Source: Microbulbifer sp. THAF38
GTDB taxonomy: Bacteria > Pseudomonadota > Gammaproteobacteria > Pseudomonadales > Cellvibrionaceae
Direction of reading: 5' to 3'
DNA: 64,000 nucleotides
Assembly (NCBI RefSeq): GCF_009363535.1
Contig: NZ_CP045369.1
Location: forward strand, 434,001 to 498,000
Made by a program: the position numbers and the translations under genes. The notes beneath the pieces are model-generated. The model made no database searches and was not told where the DNA came from. It saw only the letters and a program-made list of their open reading frames with translations. Shown piece by piece: positions 15,949 through 26,056 of the stretch (position 1 is the stretch's first letter; each line of letters begins with the position of its first letter).

Positions 15949-17196
15949 CTACTGTGTAAAAGATAGAGAGCACTGATAAATATTTTTTTTACATTGGATA
16001 GAGATGGTCCAATTCAAGGCTTCACAGATTCTCTTGGCCAGGAAAAGGCCTTGACCAATGCCGTCACTGCCTTCCCTTTTTTGGCCGGGTAAGAGGGAGG
16101 TTTCTAGATCTAATTGGTTGTCTGTGGCGTTCTCAAAAGAGAGTGCGTCCCCCTTATAGGTAATAACCAATTCAGGGCTGGTAGCATGCTGTAATGCATT
16201 GCTGATCAAGTTGTCGAAGAGCAGACTTACCAGGTGTCGATTGGCCAGGACTCTGACTTTGTGCCCTAACTTTAAATCAACAAAAAAATGCTTTTGTACA
16301 ATTAACTGGTGTTGAGCTAAAAGACGTTCCTCTAGTAAAGCGCGCAATGGGATATCTTCCGACTGTAGAGACTCAGAGCGGGCGAGGGCTAATAGTGTCT
16401 TAACGGTTTTTTCCATACCGGTAACAGTTTCTAATAGCTCATTTTTCTCAGCTAAAGTCATTTCCCGATTTTGACTGAGAGCCAGTGTGCTTTTCAGAAT
16501 GGTTAGCCCGGTGCGCAACTCATGGCTTGTATCCCGGGTAAACTCAGTTTCCCGGCGCAATGTTAGCTTTAGCTGGTTAAGTGTATCTTGCAAGGTACTT
16601 GCGAGATAACCGATTTCATCTTGTTCATTGTTATAGGGCAGGGAAATTTGAGAATCGCAGTTTCTCTGCTGCTGAACTGCTTTAGCAAGGGTTACTACAG
16701 GCGCGATGGTTTTACGGGAAATACGAAAAGCACAATAGAGGGCTAAGAGTAGGGTCAAGATACAGGCGCTGGCAAAGAGCCAAAGAAGTTTTGAAGATTG
16801 TCGCGTAACAGTGAGCAATTCACTGACTTCAGCTACGAGAACGGCGGAATGGTTGTCCGGAAAATGTACTCTGCGTAAATGGAAGTGATGTTCAGTATCA
16901 CTAAACCACTCAGCCTTTTCTGCATAGCTTGGTAGGGCAGTGCGCAGTTCGGCCGGAATTATTTTGCTTTCAGTGTATAGCGTTAAATAGGGTAGGCGTG
17001 GCTTTGGGGTCGCACTAGTCAGTCTTGCCTGCTGTTCGAGGTAGCGGACTTCTCCGGCCAATAAGTTATCGAGTAAATGATCTTCAACTACATAGGCCAC
17101 CATCATACAAATGGCAAAAAACACCAAGCATAGCAGCAGGGTAAAACTGCCAAAAATAGCGAAGACCTTCCTCTGTAAATTACTGGTTTCGCGCAT
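15949..17196 (-). CDS. Two-component sensor histidine kinase
   Basis: Inner-membrane kinase of 415 residues. It has TM1 at about 11-36, a periplasmic sensor region of about 100 residues, TM2 at about 136-158, a HAMP-like linker (RKTIAPVVTLAKAVQ), a HisKA dimerisation domain with phospho-acceptor H225 in TRDTSHELRTGLT, and a HATPase domain with the N box (LISNALQHA) and G box (GIGQGLFLAKRIC). The signal is unknown. Its start overlaps the upstream response-regulator gene by 17 bp, so the two are co-translated. Confidence 0.93.
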   Translation of the reverse strand: MRETSNLQRKVFAIFGSFTLLLCLVFFAICMMVAYVVEDHLLDNLLAGEVRYLEQQARLTSATPKPRLPYLTLYTESKIIPAELRTALPSYAEKAEWFSDTEHHFHLRRVHFPDNHSAVLVAEVSELLTVTRQSSKLLWLFASACILTLLLALYCAFRISRKTIAPVVTLAKAVQQQRNCDSQISLPYNNEQDEIGYLASTLQDTLNQLKLTLRRETEFTRDTSHELRTGLTILKSTLALSQNREMTLAEKNELLETVTGMEKTVKTLLALARSESLQSEDIPLRALLEERLLAQHQLIVQKHFFVDLKLGHKVRVLANRHLVSLLFDNLISNALQHATSPELVITYKGDALSFENATDNQLDLETSLLPGQKREGSDGIGQGLFLAKRICEALNWTISIQCKKNIYQCSLSFTQ

Positions 17197-17875
17197 TGGG
17201 AGTTTCCAACTGATAACCGAGATTGGTGATGGTTTTTAACATAGGGGCCTGGAAAGGCTTATCCAGTGTTTGGCGAAGACTATAAATGTGGGATTTTAAG
17301 GCGTCTGTTTCTGGGGGGGCATCACCCCAAATATGGTGGATTATTGCCGAGCGGCTTACTGGTGCTGGCGACGCCTGGGCGAGCATAGTGAGAATGCGAA
17401 AACCGATAGTTGTCAGGGGCAGAGGTTGTTTATCCCGGTAGGCCGTTTGCTGGCGCTGGTTTATCTGTAAATCACCGACCTTAATTTCTTCACTGGTATG
17501 CAGCTGGTGTCTACGTGCCAGGGCGCGGCATCTCAATATCAGTTCCCTTGGTTCGAAGGGCTTACATAAGTAGTCATCGGCACCGATACCAAATCCGCGT
17601 TCTTTATCTGCGAGAGCATCTCGGGCAGTTAACATCAGAATGGGCATGTTAACCGGCGCTTGTATCTTGATCTTTTCGCAGACCTCTAAGCCGTCCATAT
17701 CCGGCAGGCCCAGGTCGAGAATAATCAGGTCGAAGATTTGTTCCAGGGCCAGCTGTAAGCCCTGGCGACCCCGGTGGGCATAATCTATCTGCCAGCCCTC
17801 AGCATGAAGGAATTCGGCAAGCTGGCGGGCGATAGTGGGGTTATCTTCAATCAACAATATCTTTAGTGAGGGCAC
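17180..17875 (-). CDS. OmpR/PhoB-family response regulator
   Basis: It has 231 residues from a GTG at 17875 (MPSLKILLIEDN), chosen because AGAGG lies 7 nt upstream and it matches the family start; the frame stays open much further upstream, which is misleading. The receiver domain has acidic pocket E10-D11, phospho-acceptor D54 in LIILDLGLPDMDG, TAR and CKPFEPREL. The C-terminal winged helix shows LTTIGFRILTMLAQ and TDALKSHIYSLRQTLDKP. It is paired with the overlapping kinase gene. Confidence 0.94.
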   Translation of the reverse strand: MPSLKILLIEDNPTIARQLAEFLHAEGWQIDYAHRGRQGLQLALEQIFDLIILDLGLPDMDGLEVCEKIKIQAPVNMPILMLTARDALADKERGFGIGADDYLCKPFEPRELILRCRALARRHQLHTSEEIKVGDLQINQRQQTAYRDKQPLPLTTIGFRILTMLAQASPAPVSRSAIIHHIWGDAPPETDALKSHIYSLRQTLDKPFQAPMLKTITNLGYQLETPNARNQ

Positions 17876-17951
17876 CGGCAAACCTCTTGTGGCAGAGAAA
17901 GTTGCCAAACATTCTGACAGAGTGCCGGTGAAATTGAAGTGAAGCGCCGCT

Positions 17952-18689
17952 CTAGATATTGAGGTTGCGGCCGCCGTCAACGGCAATAACCTGACCGTTG
18001 ATATAGGGGGCATCACAGACAAGGAAGCGCACGGTCTTGGCGATATCGCTGGGGTCGCCGGTTCGGGCCAAAGGAATGCGCTGGGTGATTTGTGCTTTCT
18101 TGACTTCGTTAGTTGCCTCTTGCTCTGGCCAAAGAATGGCACCGGGTGCGACTGCATTGACCCGGACCTGGGGCGCTAACTCCAGCGCGAGGCTTTTTGT
18201 CAGCATTACCAACCCAGCCTTGGCGGCGCAGTAAATAGTGTGCTCGGGCATCGGGCGCTCGGCGTGGATATCTGCCATATTAACAACGCAGCCCTGTTGT
18301 TGGCTGAGTGTTTCTTTCAGGGCCTGAGTGAGAAAGAAGGGGGCTTTGAGGTTACTGCCTACCAGACGATCCCAATCCTCCTCGGTCGCCTTTCCCACAG
18401 GTGTGGGGTGAAATGCTGAGGCATTGTTGACCAGAACATCAATACGGCCCCAGGCCTCTTGCGCGCGCCGGGCCAGATTGGAACAGGCTTCGGCGCTATT
18501 CAATTCACTGTGTAAGGCTATGGCAGAGTTGGGGCGGAGCTGGTTCAGCTCGTTTGCCAGGGCTTTAGCTGCATCAGCCGAGTGGCGATAGTGAATAACA
18601 ACTCTGTGGTCTCTATGTAGCTCTTCAGCAATAGCACGACCCAGGCGTGCAGCGGCACCGGTAATCAACACATTACGCAATGTAGTCAT
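17952..18689 (-). CDS. Pteridine-reductase-like short-chain dehydrogenase
   Basis: SDR of 245 residues with the NADPH-binding loop [32 protein letters not shown], and the catalytic Y-x-x-x-K in YCAAKAGLV. The C-terminus is [12 protein letters not shown]. The arginine-rich cofactor segment ([10 protein letters not shown]) and NNASxF match pteridine reductases, which reduce biopterin or dihydrofolate, so a FolM/PTR1-like role is the best guess. It overlaps the 3' end of cca by 17 bp, giving a co-transcribed pair. Confidence 0.88.
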   Translation of the reverse strand: MTTLRNVLITGAAARLGRAIAEELHRDHRVVIHYRHSADAAKALANELNQLRPNSAIALHSELNSAEACSNLARRAQEAWGRIDVLVNNASAFHPTPVGKATEEDWDRLVGSNLKAPFFLTQALKETLSQQQGCVVNMADIHAERPMPEHTIYCAAKAGLVMLTKSLALELAPQVRVNAVAPGAILWPEQEATNEVKKAQITQRIPLARTGDPSDIAKTVRFLVCDAPYINGQVIAVDGGRNLNI

Positions 18690-19893
18690 CCTTTACTTTG
18701 GCGATTGCCTTGATGCGCTCCCGGTCCAGTGCTTGCCCGAGTTTCGCACCCTGGTAGCCCTGTTTAATCAACTCCTCGGCAGTTACTGCCGCTGCCCCAT
18801 CGCGAGCGGCGCGTAAAAAGTCCACCTGTGGATAATCTCGATTCTCCAGCCCCTCACGACCCCGGGCATCTGCCTCACAGGCGCGTAGAAAGTTTTCAAA
18901 TCGCTCTGGACGTCGCAAGGCATCCAGGCTGCGGATCATTTTCATAATGGTCTGTGGGCGCAATTCGAAGGCCCTGTGGCAATGGAGGTGGTATTGGCAG
19001 ACACCGATGGCCAGAGCAGTCAGTTCCTTTGGGGTGCGCCAGCGCTCACAGACAGCCTGCACCAGGGGAACTCCGGCGGACTCATGACCGGTATGACTGG
19101 GGAGGGTTTCATCGGGAGTGAGGCCTTTACCCAAGTCGTGTAGCAAGACGGCGAAGCGCACTGGCAGCTCGGCGGGGGCAGTATGGAGAGCCAATAAAAC
19201 ATGCTCGCCAGTATCTACCTCGGGGTGGTGTCTGGGAGGTTGGGGGACGCCGAATAGGTTTTCCAACTCAGGAAGCAGGATAGATAGGGCTCCGCACTCG
19301 CGTAGTATGCGGATAAAAATATCCGGGTCTGGTTCAGTTAAAGCACGGCTGACCTCTTTCCATACTCGCTCGGCCACCAAATATTCAATCTCGCCGGCCT
19401 CTACCATCTGCCGCATAAGGGCCATGGTTTCGTCGGCGACAGTAAACCCGAGGTGATGATAACGCGCCGCGAACCGGGCTACTCGCAATACACGCAAGGG
19501 GTCCTCGGCGAAGGCCGGGGATACGTGGCGTAACAGGCGGGCCTGCAGGTCTTCCTGACCTTTGTAGGGGTCGATTAGCTCCCCGTCTTCTGTCTCGGCC
19601 ATGGCGTTGATGGTGAGGTCACGGCGCAGCAGGTCCTCTTCCAGAGTAATATCCGCTGTGGCATTGACTGTGAAACCGCCGTAGCCGTGCCCGCTTTTGC
19701 GTTCTGTACGGGCAAGGGCGTACTCCTCCCCGGTTTGTGGATGCAGAAAAACCGGGAAATCTTTCCCCACCGGGCTGTAGCCAAGGCTACGCATATGCTC
19801 AACATCGGTGCCCACCACCACCCAGTCGCGTTCTGTTACTGGGCGGTTGAGCAGTTTGTCACGAACCGCGCCGCCAACAAGGTAGGTCTTCAA
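18673..19893 (-). CDS. cca: Multifunctional CCA protein (tRNA nucleotidyltransferase)
   Basis: Adds or repairs the 3' CCA of tRNAs; the long form also has phosphodiesterase/phosphatase activity. It has 406 residues with a TTG start ([15 protein letters not shown]) preceded by GGAGAG. The class II nucleotidyltransferase core shows [14 protein letters not shown] and [10 protein letters not shown] (with an acidic metal site). The C-terminal HD domain shows [13 protein letters not shown]. Downstream it overlaps the SDR gene; upstream lies a probable sRNA or leader. Confidence 0.95.
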   Translation of the reverse strand: MKTYLVGGAVRDKLLNRPVTERDWVVVGTDVEHMRSLGYSPVGKDFPVFLHPQTGEEYALARTERKSGHGYGGFTVNATADITLEEDLLRRDLTINAMAETEDGELIDPYKGQEDLQARLLRHVSPAFAEDPLRVLRVARFAARYHHLGFTVADETMALMRQMVEAGEIEYLVAERVWKEVSRALTEPDPDIFIRILRECGALSILLPELENLFGVPQPPRHHPEVDTGEHVLLALHTAPAELPVRFAVLLHDLGKGLTPDETLPSHTGHESAGVPLVQAVCERWRTPKELTALAIGVCQYHLHCHRAFELRPQTIMKMIRSLDALRRPERFENFLRACEADARGREGLENRDYPQVDFLRAARDGAAAVTAEELIKQGYQGAKLGQALDRERIKAIAKVKDDYIA

Positions 19894-20031
19894 GTGAAAC
19901 TCTCCACTACTGGAGAAAGTGATTTTTTGGAAAGGGGTTGCACTGCCATAAATCCATTGGTTCCGGCACAGTCCACCAATTACTTGGAGGCAATATTAGG
20001 TGGGAAGTAAAGACTGGGATTTGGGCAAGAT

Positions 20032-20062
20032 AAAAAAAAGGCCCCGAAAAAACAAGGGGGCC
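20032..20062 (-). terminator. Strong intrinsic terminator upstream of cca
   Basis: Minus-strand GGCCCC/GGGGCC stem (20057-20062 with 20040-20045) with an 11-nt loop and a run of eight T (20032-20039). It lies about 140 bp before the cca start, so it ends a short transcript rather than a gene. Confidence 0.8.
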
Positions 20063-20175
20063 CAGGGTCTTAGGGTATTCGCTTAGCAAACATCTAATTG
20101 CCAATAGCGGGATAACTGACTTGCCGGCCATGCCCGCTGGAGAGGATCTGGCGACACAGATGTACCGCTAAATCT
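20032..20175 (-). ncRNA. Candidate small RNA (or attenuated cca leader), about 144 nt
   Basis: A near-consensus sigma-70 promoter and a strong terminator enclose about 144 nt without a convincing ORF. Predicted stems are CAGAT/ATCTG at the 5' end (20157-20161 with 20172-20176) and AGCGGG/CCCGCT (20106-20111 with 20133-20138). I do not recognise a known family; it does not look like 6S, Spot 42 or an RsmY-type RNA. A 74-codon open frame crosses the terminator but has no ribosome site I trust. Read-through into cca is possible, so an attenuated leader is the alternative. Confidence 0.55.
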
Positions 20176-20181
20176 GGGGTC

Positions 20182-20209
20182 ATTCTATGAGACCTGTCAT
20201 ACCTGTCAA
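20182..20209 (-). promoter_or_regulatory. Near-consensus sigma-70 promoter of the candidate sRNA
   Basis: Minus-strand TTGACA (20204-20209, full match), 16-nt spacer, TAGAAT (20182-20187, five of six). The expected start is near 20175. Confidence 0.8.
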
Positions 20210-20424
20210 CTATATCTTTTAGTATTTTTTGAGGGGGTTGTTTCGCTGTTCGTTAACTAGATACATGGACCGAATTTCGGGCTGGTTTTGCAGCATTGAA
20301 CAGCATAATTTATAGGGGCGATCCTGTTGGGCAGGATAATTTCGCGCCTGGCTTCGGGGGATGGAGTCGGGGCTCGTGAGGTTGACCTGGCCGTCAAGGA
20401 CTGCAGTTGTTGGGGAGAATAAAT

Positions 20425-20997
20425 ATGAGCGAACTACATGTGCTAACCACCGGGGAAGCGGCTCGGTATTGTGGGGTCAATTTCCGAACGGTGATTCGCT
20501 GGATTGAGCGGGGGCAACTCAAGGCATACAAACTTCCGGGGCGGGGTGACCATCGTATTTGTGTAGAGGACTTCGTGGGCTTCCTACGGGATAACTCTAT
20601 GCCGGTGCCGAATGACCTGGCGGTACCCAGTCGTAAAGTACTGTTGCTGACAACAGATCCAGAGCTGACCTCTTCAGGCTTGCAGGCGCTGAAAAATATT
20701 GGCTGTGAAATTGAGGTGGCTGGTGACAGCTTTTCCGCAGGCATTTTAATGGCTAATGCCAAGCCGGCGCTGTTGGTGGTTGATGCCGCCCTGGTGGGCG
20801 ATGGGGGGTTCCAGGTACTGGATTACCTGAGATCGCGCAGTGAGTACAGCAATTTGCGTATCCTCGTTGTAGCCGCAGAAGAAGATCTGGATAAAGCGCG
20901 CTGGTTGGATGCGGGAGCGGATGCCCTACTGGCGCATCGAGAGGAGCGCGGTGAGCTGGCTGCTAAAGCCAGACTGTTATTAGAGGCCGATCACTAA
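20425..20997 (+). CDS. Excisionase-type HTH fused to a degenerate response-regulator receiver domain
   Basis: Protein of 190 residues from the ATG at 20425. Residues 5-56 form a MerR/excisionase-like HTH (VLTTGEAARYCGVNFRTVIRWIERGQLKAYKLPGRGDHRICVEDFVGFL). Residues 70-188 form a receiver fold. D120 in LLVVDAAL sits at the phosphorylation position, but the usual Thr/Ser is Ala (VVAAEE) and the conserved Lys is His171, with only one acidic residue (D78) at the pocket. It is therefore probably a phosphorylation-independent receiver. No kinase is adjacent. Upstream 20210-20424 holds an ATCCTG/CAGGAT hairpin and no gene. Confidence 0.88.
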   Translation: MSELHVLTTGEAARYCGVNFRTVIRWIERGQLKAYKLPGRGDHRICVEDFVGFLRDNSMPVPNDLAVPSRKVLLLTTDPELTSSGLQALKNIGCEIEVAGDSFSAGILMANAKPALLVVDAALVGDGGFQVLDYLRSRSEYSNLRILVVAAEEDLDKARWLDAGADALLAHREERGELAAKARLLLEADH

Positions 20998-21041
20998 GCC
21001 AAGCTTTTCTGCTTAGATTTATTCCTGGTCATTCGCCCCAC

Positions 21042-21074
21042 TGTAAGGGAGCTTTATCAAAAAGCTCCCTTACA
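21042..21074. terminator. 14-bp perfect stem between convergent genes
   Basis: TGTAAGGGAGCTTT pairs perfectly with 21061-21074 around ATCAA. There is no long T run on either side, but it lies between the HTH-receiver gene and spoVR, which converge here, and is most likely a shared terminator. Confidence 0.65.
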
Positions 21075-21078
21075 AAAT

Positions 21079-22668
21079 TCAGATGGGTTTTGGAATGAGC
21101 ATGGATTCTTCCTCCCCCTCCTGCCTGTCACGGCCCTGTTCAGGACAGTGGTAGCTCGCCGTAATCTCATCCCCGTTGAGACTGTTTAGATGAATATCAA
21201 AACCCCACAGTCTGTGCAGGTGCCGTAAAACTTCGGGTGTATCTTTGCCCAGTGGACGGCGGCGATGTTGGGTATGGTTTAGGGTGAGTGAGCGGTCTCC
21301 CCGGGTATCTACAGAGTAAACCTGGATATTAGGCTCCCGGTTACCTAAGTTATATTGGCCAGCAAGGTTTTCCCGCAACTGTCGATAGCCGCTGTCGTCA
21401 TGGATTGCGCTGACAACAATTTCATTTTCCTGGTCGTTGTCACTGATACAAAAGAGTTTCATATCACGCATTACTTTTGGGGAGAGAAACTGCAGAATAA
21501 AGCTCTCGTCCTTGAAATCGCGCATGGCAAACTGCAGTGTTTCTCGCCAATTACTCCCAGCGATATCTGGAAACCAGCGACGGTCTTCATCGGTAGGGTC
21601 TTCACAGATACGCCTGAGATCACTGAATATGCTGAAACCCAGAGTGTATGGGTTGATGCCGTTGTAATAAGGGCTGTCAAAACTGGGTTGATAAATCACA
21701 TTCGTATGGCTTTGTAAAAATTCCATCATAAAGCCTTCCGTGACACGACCACGCCGGTAGAGTTCTGTCAGCAGTGTGTAGTGCCAGAAAGTGGCCCAGC
21801 CTTCATTCATTACCTGAGTTTGACGCTGTGGGTAAAAATACTGGGCGAGCTTGCGTACGATACGCACTAACTCCCTTTGCCAGCCTTCGAGTAGGGGAGC
21901 ATTTTTCTCAATAAAGTAGAGGATGTTTTCCTGGGGCTCTTCAGGAAAACGTTTTTCATTCGATTCTTCAGCGCCGTCCCCTAATTTTGGGATGGTTCGC
22001 CAGAGATCGTTTAGTTGTCGTTGTCGATACTCCTCACGCTCCTGTTGCTGGCGCTCTTCTTCGATAGCAGAGATGGGGTACGGTCGTTTATAGCGGTCAA
22101 CGCCGTAATTCATCAAAGCGTGACAGGAATCCAGTACGGCCTCGACCTCATCAAGACCATGGCGCTCTTCGCAGCGGGAAATGTAATTTTTAGCGAAAAT
22201 CAGGTAATCGATAATACTACTGGCATCGGTCCAGGAGCGAAAAAGGTAATTTCCCTTGAAGAAAGAATTGTGCCCGTAGGAGGCGTGAGCAATGACCAGG
22301 GCCTGCATCGTCATGGTATTTTCTTCCATGAGATAAGCGATACAGGGGTTGGAATTGATAACAATCTCGTAGGCGAGTCCCATTAGCCCGCGCTGATAAT
22401 TATTTTCAACACTGATAAATTGCTTGCCGAATGACCAGTGGTTGTAGCCAACTGGCATACCTACCGATGAGTAGGCATCCATCATTTGCTCAGAGCTAAT
22501 TACCTCAATTTGATTGGGATAAGTATCCAGGCCGAATTCGTCAGCCAGTTCGCCGATGGCGCGATCATATTCCTGGATTAACTCAAATGTCCACTCTGAA
22601 GTGGTAGAGATGGGGTTTACAGACTCTGGTTTTTGCGAGTCGTTGCCGCTGGCAAATGTGTCTAGCAT
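21079..22668 (-). CDS. ycgB: SpoVR family protein (YcgB)
   Basis: It has 529 residues of SpoVR type: [73 protein letters not shown], and [10 protein letters not shown], whose His and Glu residues suggest a metal-dependent enzyme-like fold. Its biochemical role is not established; in enterobacteria it is co-regulated with yeaG and yeaH in stationary phase and nitrogen starvation. It starts within the last seven bases of yeaH, showing translational coupling. It is the third gene of the yeaG-yeaH-ycgB operon. Confidence 0.95.
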   Translation of the reverse strand: MLDTFASGNDSQKPESVNPISTTSEWTFELIQEYDRAIGELADEFGLDTYPNQIEVISSEQMMDAYSSVGMPVGYNHWSFGKQFISVENNYQRGLMGLAYEIVINSNPCIAYLMEENTMTMQALVIAHASYGHNSFFKGNYLFRSWTDASSIIDYLIFAKNYISRCEERHGLDEVEAVLDSCHALMNYGVDRYKRPYPISAIEEERQQQEREEYRQRQLNDLWRTIPKLGDGAEESNEKRFPEEPQENILYFIEKNAPLLEGWQRELVRIVRKLAQYFYPQRQTQVMNEGWATFWHYTLLTELYRRGRVTEGFMMEFLQSHTNVIYQPSFDSPYYNGINPYTLGFSIFSDLRRICEDPTDEDRRWFPDIAGSNWRETLQFAMRDFKDESFILQFLSPKVMRDMKLFCISDNDQENEIVVSAIHDDSGYRQLRENLAGQYNLGNREPNIQVYSVDTRGDRSLTLNHTQHRRRPLGKDTPEVLRHLHRLWGFDIHLNSLNGDEITASYHCPEQGRDRQEGEEESMLIPKPI

Positions 22669-23945
22669 CGAGCGGTCACCTTCTGGCTGAACAGTTGGCG
22701 GAATACAGGGTAGATATCCTGCACATCCACAATTTGCTCCATGGCGAAGTGATTTGGGAACAGTGTACGCACACTTTCATACTCTTCCCATAAGGCCTGG
22801 TGGTCTCTAGGGGTGATCTCCACATAGGAGTAGTACTGTACATGGGGCATGATGTCATCGATAAGAATGCGATGGCAGGTGCTGGAATCATCATTCCAAT
22901 TATCGCCATCGGAAGCTTGAGCGCCATAAATATTCCATTCGCTGTCCGGGTAGCGCTCCTGCATAATTCGTCTCATTAGTTTTAAGGCGCTGGAAACAAT
23001 GGTTCCTCCGGTCTCGCGGGAGTAGAAAAACTCCTCCTCATCCACTTCCTTTGCGCTGGTATGGTGACGGATAAATACGACTTCTGTGTATTCATAACTG
23101 CGTTGCAAGAATAGGTAGAGCAATAGGAAAAAGCGTTTGGCCATATCCTTGGTGGCTTGATTCATGGAGCCAGATACATCCATAAGGCAGAACATCACCG
23201 CTCGTGAACGTGGTTTCGGCTGCCGGATCAGCAGGTTATATTTCAGATCAAAATCATCGAGGAATGGCACCCGATCAACTCGCCTACGCAACTCGTTAAT
23301 TTCACTTTTTAGGGCTTCTATCTTGCGTTGATCACGCAGAGCGGACTCTTTTTGCTCTTCGAGCTCCAGAGACTCTTCTAGATTGCGGATATGTCTTCTT
23401 TTACTACTGGTTAAGGCGATACGGCGCGCATGGGCGGCTCTGAGGGAGCGAATGACATTAAGACGACCAGGGGTGCCTTCGTTACTGATTCCCGCCCGGA
23501 CCACTTGAAAGGACTCATTGCCAGCGAGTCGCCGTTTGATCATATTGGGCAGCTGTAACCCTTCGAACATAAAGTCCAGGAATTCTTCCTGGGAAATTTG
23601 GAAGACAAAGTCATCGACACCCTCACCGCTATCACTGGCACCGCCACCATTACCATCGCCACCTTTGGGGGGCTGGCGGGGTATACGATCTCCTGCGGTA
23701 AATTCTTTATTGCCGGGAAGAACGCGTTCAGTATGTCCGCCATTACCATGGGAAAATAGTGGTTCGCTGATATCTCGGGTGGGAATACTGATACGCTCGC
23801 CCTTATCCATATCCATTATGGAGCGGCTGTTCATTGCGTCGCCAACAGCTTTTTTAATATGGGCTTTATAACGCCTTAAAAAGCGCTGGCGATTAACAGT
23901 ACTTTTCTTTTTCCCATTTAGGCGGCGGTCGATGATGTAGCTCAT
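22662..23945 (-). CDS. yeaH: YeaH/YhbH family protein (DUF444)
   Basis: It has 427 residues starting at the ATG at 23945 ([26 protein letters not shown]), the usual YeaH start. The C-terminal half is a von Willebrand A-like domain: [24 protein letters not shown] is a MIDAS-type D-x-S-G-S motif, followed by [12 protein letters not shown] and ASDGDNW. The middle carries the Gly/Asp-rich segment and [23 protein letters not shown]. It works with the YeaG kinase in stress adaptation; the mechanism is unclear. It overlaps ycgB by seven bases. Confidence 0.95.
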   Translation of the reverse strand: MSYIIDRRLNGKKKSTVNRQRFLRRYKAHIKKAVGDAMNSRSIMDMDKGERISIPTRDISEPLFSHGNGGHTERVLPGNKEFTAGDRIPRQPPKGGDGNGGGASDSGEGVDDFVFQISQEEFLDFMFEGLQLPNMIKRRLAGNESFQVVRAGISNEGTPGRLNVIRSLRAAHARRIALTSSKRRHIRNLEESLELEEQKESALRDQRKIEALKSEINELRRRVDRVPFLDDFDLKYNLLIRQPKPRSRAVMFCLMDVSGSMNQATKDMAKRFFLLLYLFLQRSYEYTEVVFIRHHTSAKEVDEEEFFYSRETGGTIVSSALKLMRRIMQERYPDSEWNIYGAQASDGDNWNDDSSTCHRILIDDIMPHVQYYSYVEITPRDHQALWEEYESVRTLFPNHFAMEQIVDVQDIYPVFRQLFSQKVTARC

Positions 23946-24024
23946 ATTTCTGCCTTTAGTCTGAATAAAACCATCTGGCAAAGGCCACCAAGCAATCTAT
24001 TCAGAAATACTCGTTCTGGCTATT

Positions 24025-24044
24025 GGGGCTCCGATAGGAGCCCT
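24025..24044 (-). other. Intercistronic hairpin between yeaG and yeaH
   Basis: GGGCTCC pairs with GGAGCCC around GATA, with one more G-T pair outside. No T run follows, so RNA processing or stabilisation of the upstream yeaG mRNA is more likely than full termination. Confidence 0.5.
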
Positions 24045-24133
24045 AAGTGGTTGAATTTTGTCGGCTCTACAGGGAGAGAAATAATCTCGCTTGTGTATTT
24101 GAAAGTCGCAGACAGTAAATTTAATAAACCCAG

Positions 24134-26056
24134 TTACTGTGATTTACGCACTCGCAGATACCACTCTGATAACAGTCGAACCTGTTTCTCTGTATAGCCA
24201 CGTTCCACCATACGGGCAACAAAATCCGCATGCTTACGTTTGTCATCTGCCGAGGCCTTGGTGTTAAAGGAAATTACTGGTAGGAGGTCCTCTGTGTTGG
24301 AGAACATCTTTTTCTCAATAACGGCGCGCAGTTTTTCATAAGAGCGCCAATCTGGATTTTTGCCTTGATTGTTGGCGCGAGCACGTAGAACGAAATTGAC
24401 AATTTCATTGCGGAAGTCTTTTGGATTGGATATGCCGGCAGGTTTTTCTGTTTTCTCCAGCTCCTCATTCAGTGCGCCTCTGTCGAGAATTTCTCCAGTC
24501 TCAGGGTCCCTGTATTCCTGGTCTTGAATCCAGAAATCGGCATAGGTGACGTACCGATCAAATAAGTTTTGCCCATATTCGGCGTAGGATTCAAGATAAG
24601 CCGTCTGGATTTCCTTGCCGATAAATTCTACATATCTAGGCGCTAGGTATTCCTTAATAAAGCCGAGATAATTTTCCTGGATTTCCGGAGGAAACTGCTC
24701 CTGTTCAATTTGTTGTTCAAGCACATAGAGTAAATGCACAGGATTGGCCGCCACTTCTGTGGCATCAAAGTTGAAAACTTTGGAAAGTATTTTAAAGGCG
24801 AAGCGGGTGGATAACCCATTCATGCCCTCATCAACACCGGCATTATCCCGGTATTCTTGGATGGTTTTTGCTTTTGGATCGGTATCTTTGAGATTTTCTC
24901 CGTCATAGATGCGCATTTTTGAGTAGAGACTGGAGTTCTCTGGATTTTTAACACGTGAGAGTACGGAAAACTGAGCCAGCATGCGTAGGGTATCCGGCGC
25001 GCAAGGGGCTTTTGATAGGGAGCTGTTTTCCAAAAGCTTTTGATAAATCCTGATCTCTTCATGAACCCGTACACAATAGGGTACTTTTACGATATAAATT
25101 CGATCAAGAAATGCTTCATTATTCCGGTTGTTACGGAAGGACTGCCACTCAGACTCATTGGAGTGCGCGAGAATAGTTCCATTAAATGGTATAGATCCGA
25201 GCCCTTCGGTGCTGTTGTAGTTACCCTCCTGGGTTGCGGTAAGCAGTGGATGGAGAACCTTAATTGGAGCCTTAAACATCTCCACAAACTCCATCAGTCC
25301 TTGGTTTGCACGGCAAAGGCTGCCAGAGAAACTGTAGGCATCTGGATCATTTTGAGGGTAATCCTCAAGCTTTCGAATATCAATTTTGCCAACTAGTGAG
25401 GAAATGTCCTGGTTGTTTTCATCACCGGGTTCAGTTTTAGAAATAGCAACTTGATCGAGGATCGACGGACGGATTTTCACTACTCTGAATTTACTGATGT
25501 CACCTTTGAATTCATGTAGGCGCTTAACCGCCCATGGAGACATGATGGTATTTACATAGCGTCTTGCAATTCCGTAGTCCTCCTCAAGGATGCGACCATC
25601 TTCACTCGGAGAGAACAAGCTAAGTGGCGACTCAAAAACCGGGGAGTCCTTGATCGCATATATGGGGACCTGCTCCATAAGCGCTTTAAGGCGCTCCGCC
25701 AGGGAGGACTTTCCGCCACCGACAGGCCCTAGTAAATAGAGAATTTGCTTTTTCTCCTCTAAACCCTGAGCAGCATGACGGAAGAATGAGACGATCTGCT
25801 CTATGGCCTCTTCCATGCCATAGAACTCACTGAAGGCTTTGTAACGCTTAATAACTTTGTTACAGAATATACGTGATAGACGGGCATCGCGGGAGGTGTC
25901 AATCAGTTCTGCCTCGCCAATAGCCATCAGCATCCTCTCAGCGGGAGAGGCGTAGGCGCTGCGGTCCGTCTTACAGAGTTCCAGGTATTCTTGGATACTG
26001 AGCTCTTCATCCTGGATTGACTCGTATCTTTCCAGGTAGTGATTAAAAATTGTCAT
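24134..26056 (-). CDS. yeaG: PrkA-type serine protein kinase YeaG
   Basis: It has 640 residues from the ATG at 26056 (MTIFNHYLERY), supported by GGGAGG upstream; E. coli YeaG is 644. The N-terminal AAA-like domain has Walker A LLGPVGGGKSS (about 110-118) and a segment with LAHSNESEW. The C-terminal PrkA domain runs to the end (QVRLLSEWYLRVRKSQ). Family members are reported as protein kinases and, in some species, AAA proteases active under nutrient stress. It is first in the operon with yeaH and ycgB; the spacer to yeaH is about 190 bp. Confidence 0.95.
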   Translation of the reverse strand: MTIFNHYLERYESIQDEELSIQEYLELCKTDRSAYASPAERMLMAIGEAELIDTSRDARLSRIFCNKVIKRYKAFSEFYGMEEAIEQIVSFFRHAAQGLEEKKQILYLLGPVGGGKSSLAERLKALMEQVPIYAIKDSPVFESPLSLFSPSEDGRILEEDYGIARRYVNTIMSPWAVKRLHEFKGDISKFRVVKIRPSILDQVAISKTEPGDENNQDISSLVGKIDIRKLEDYPQNDPDAYSFSGSLCRANQGLMEFVEMFKAPIKVLHPLLTATQEGNYNSTEGLGSIPFNGTILAHSNESEWQSFRNNRNNEAFLDRIYIVKVPYCVRVHEEIRIYQKLLENSSLSKAPCAPDTLRMLAQFSVLSRVKNPENSSLYSKMRIYDGENLKDTDPKAKTIQEYRDNAGVDEGMNGLSTRFAFKILSKVFNFDATEVAANPVHLLYVLEQQIEQEQFPPEIQENYLGFIKEYLAPRYVEFIGKEIQTAYLESYAEYGQNLFDRYVTYADFWIQDQEYRDPETGEILDRGALNEELEKTEKPAGISNPKDFRNEIVNFVLRARANNQGKNPDWRSYEKLRAVIEKKMFSNTEDLLPVISFNTKASADDKRKHADFVARMVERGYTEKQVRLLSEWYLRVRKSQ

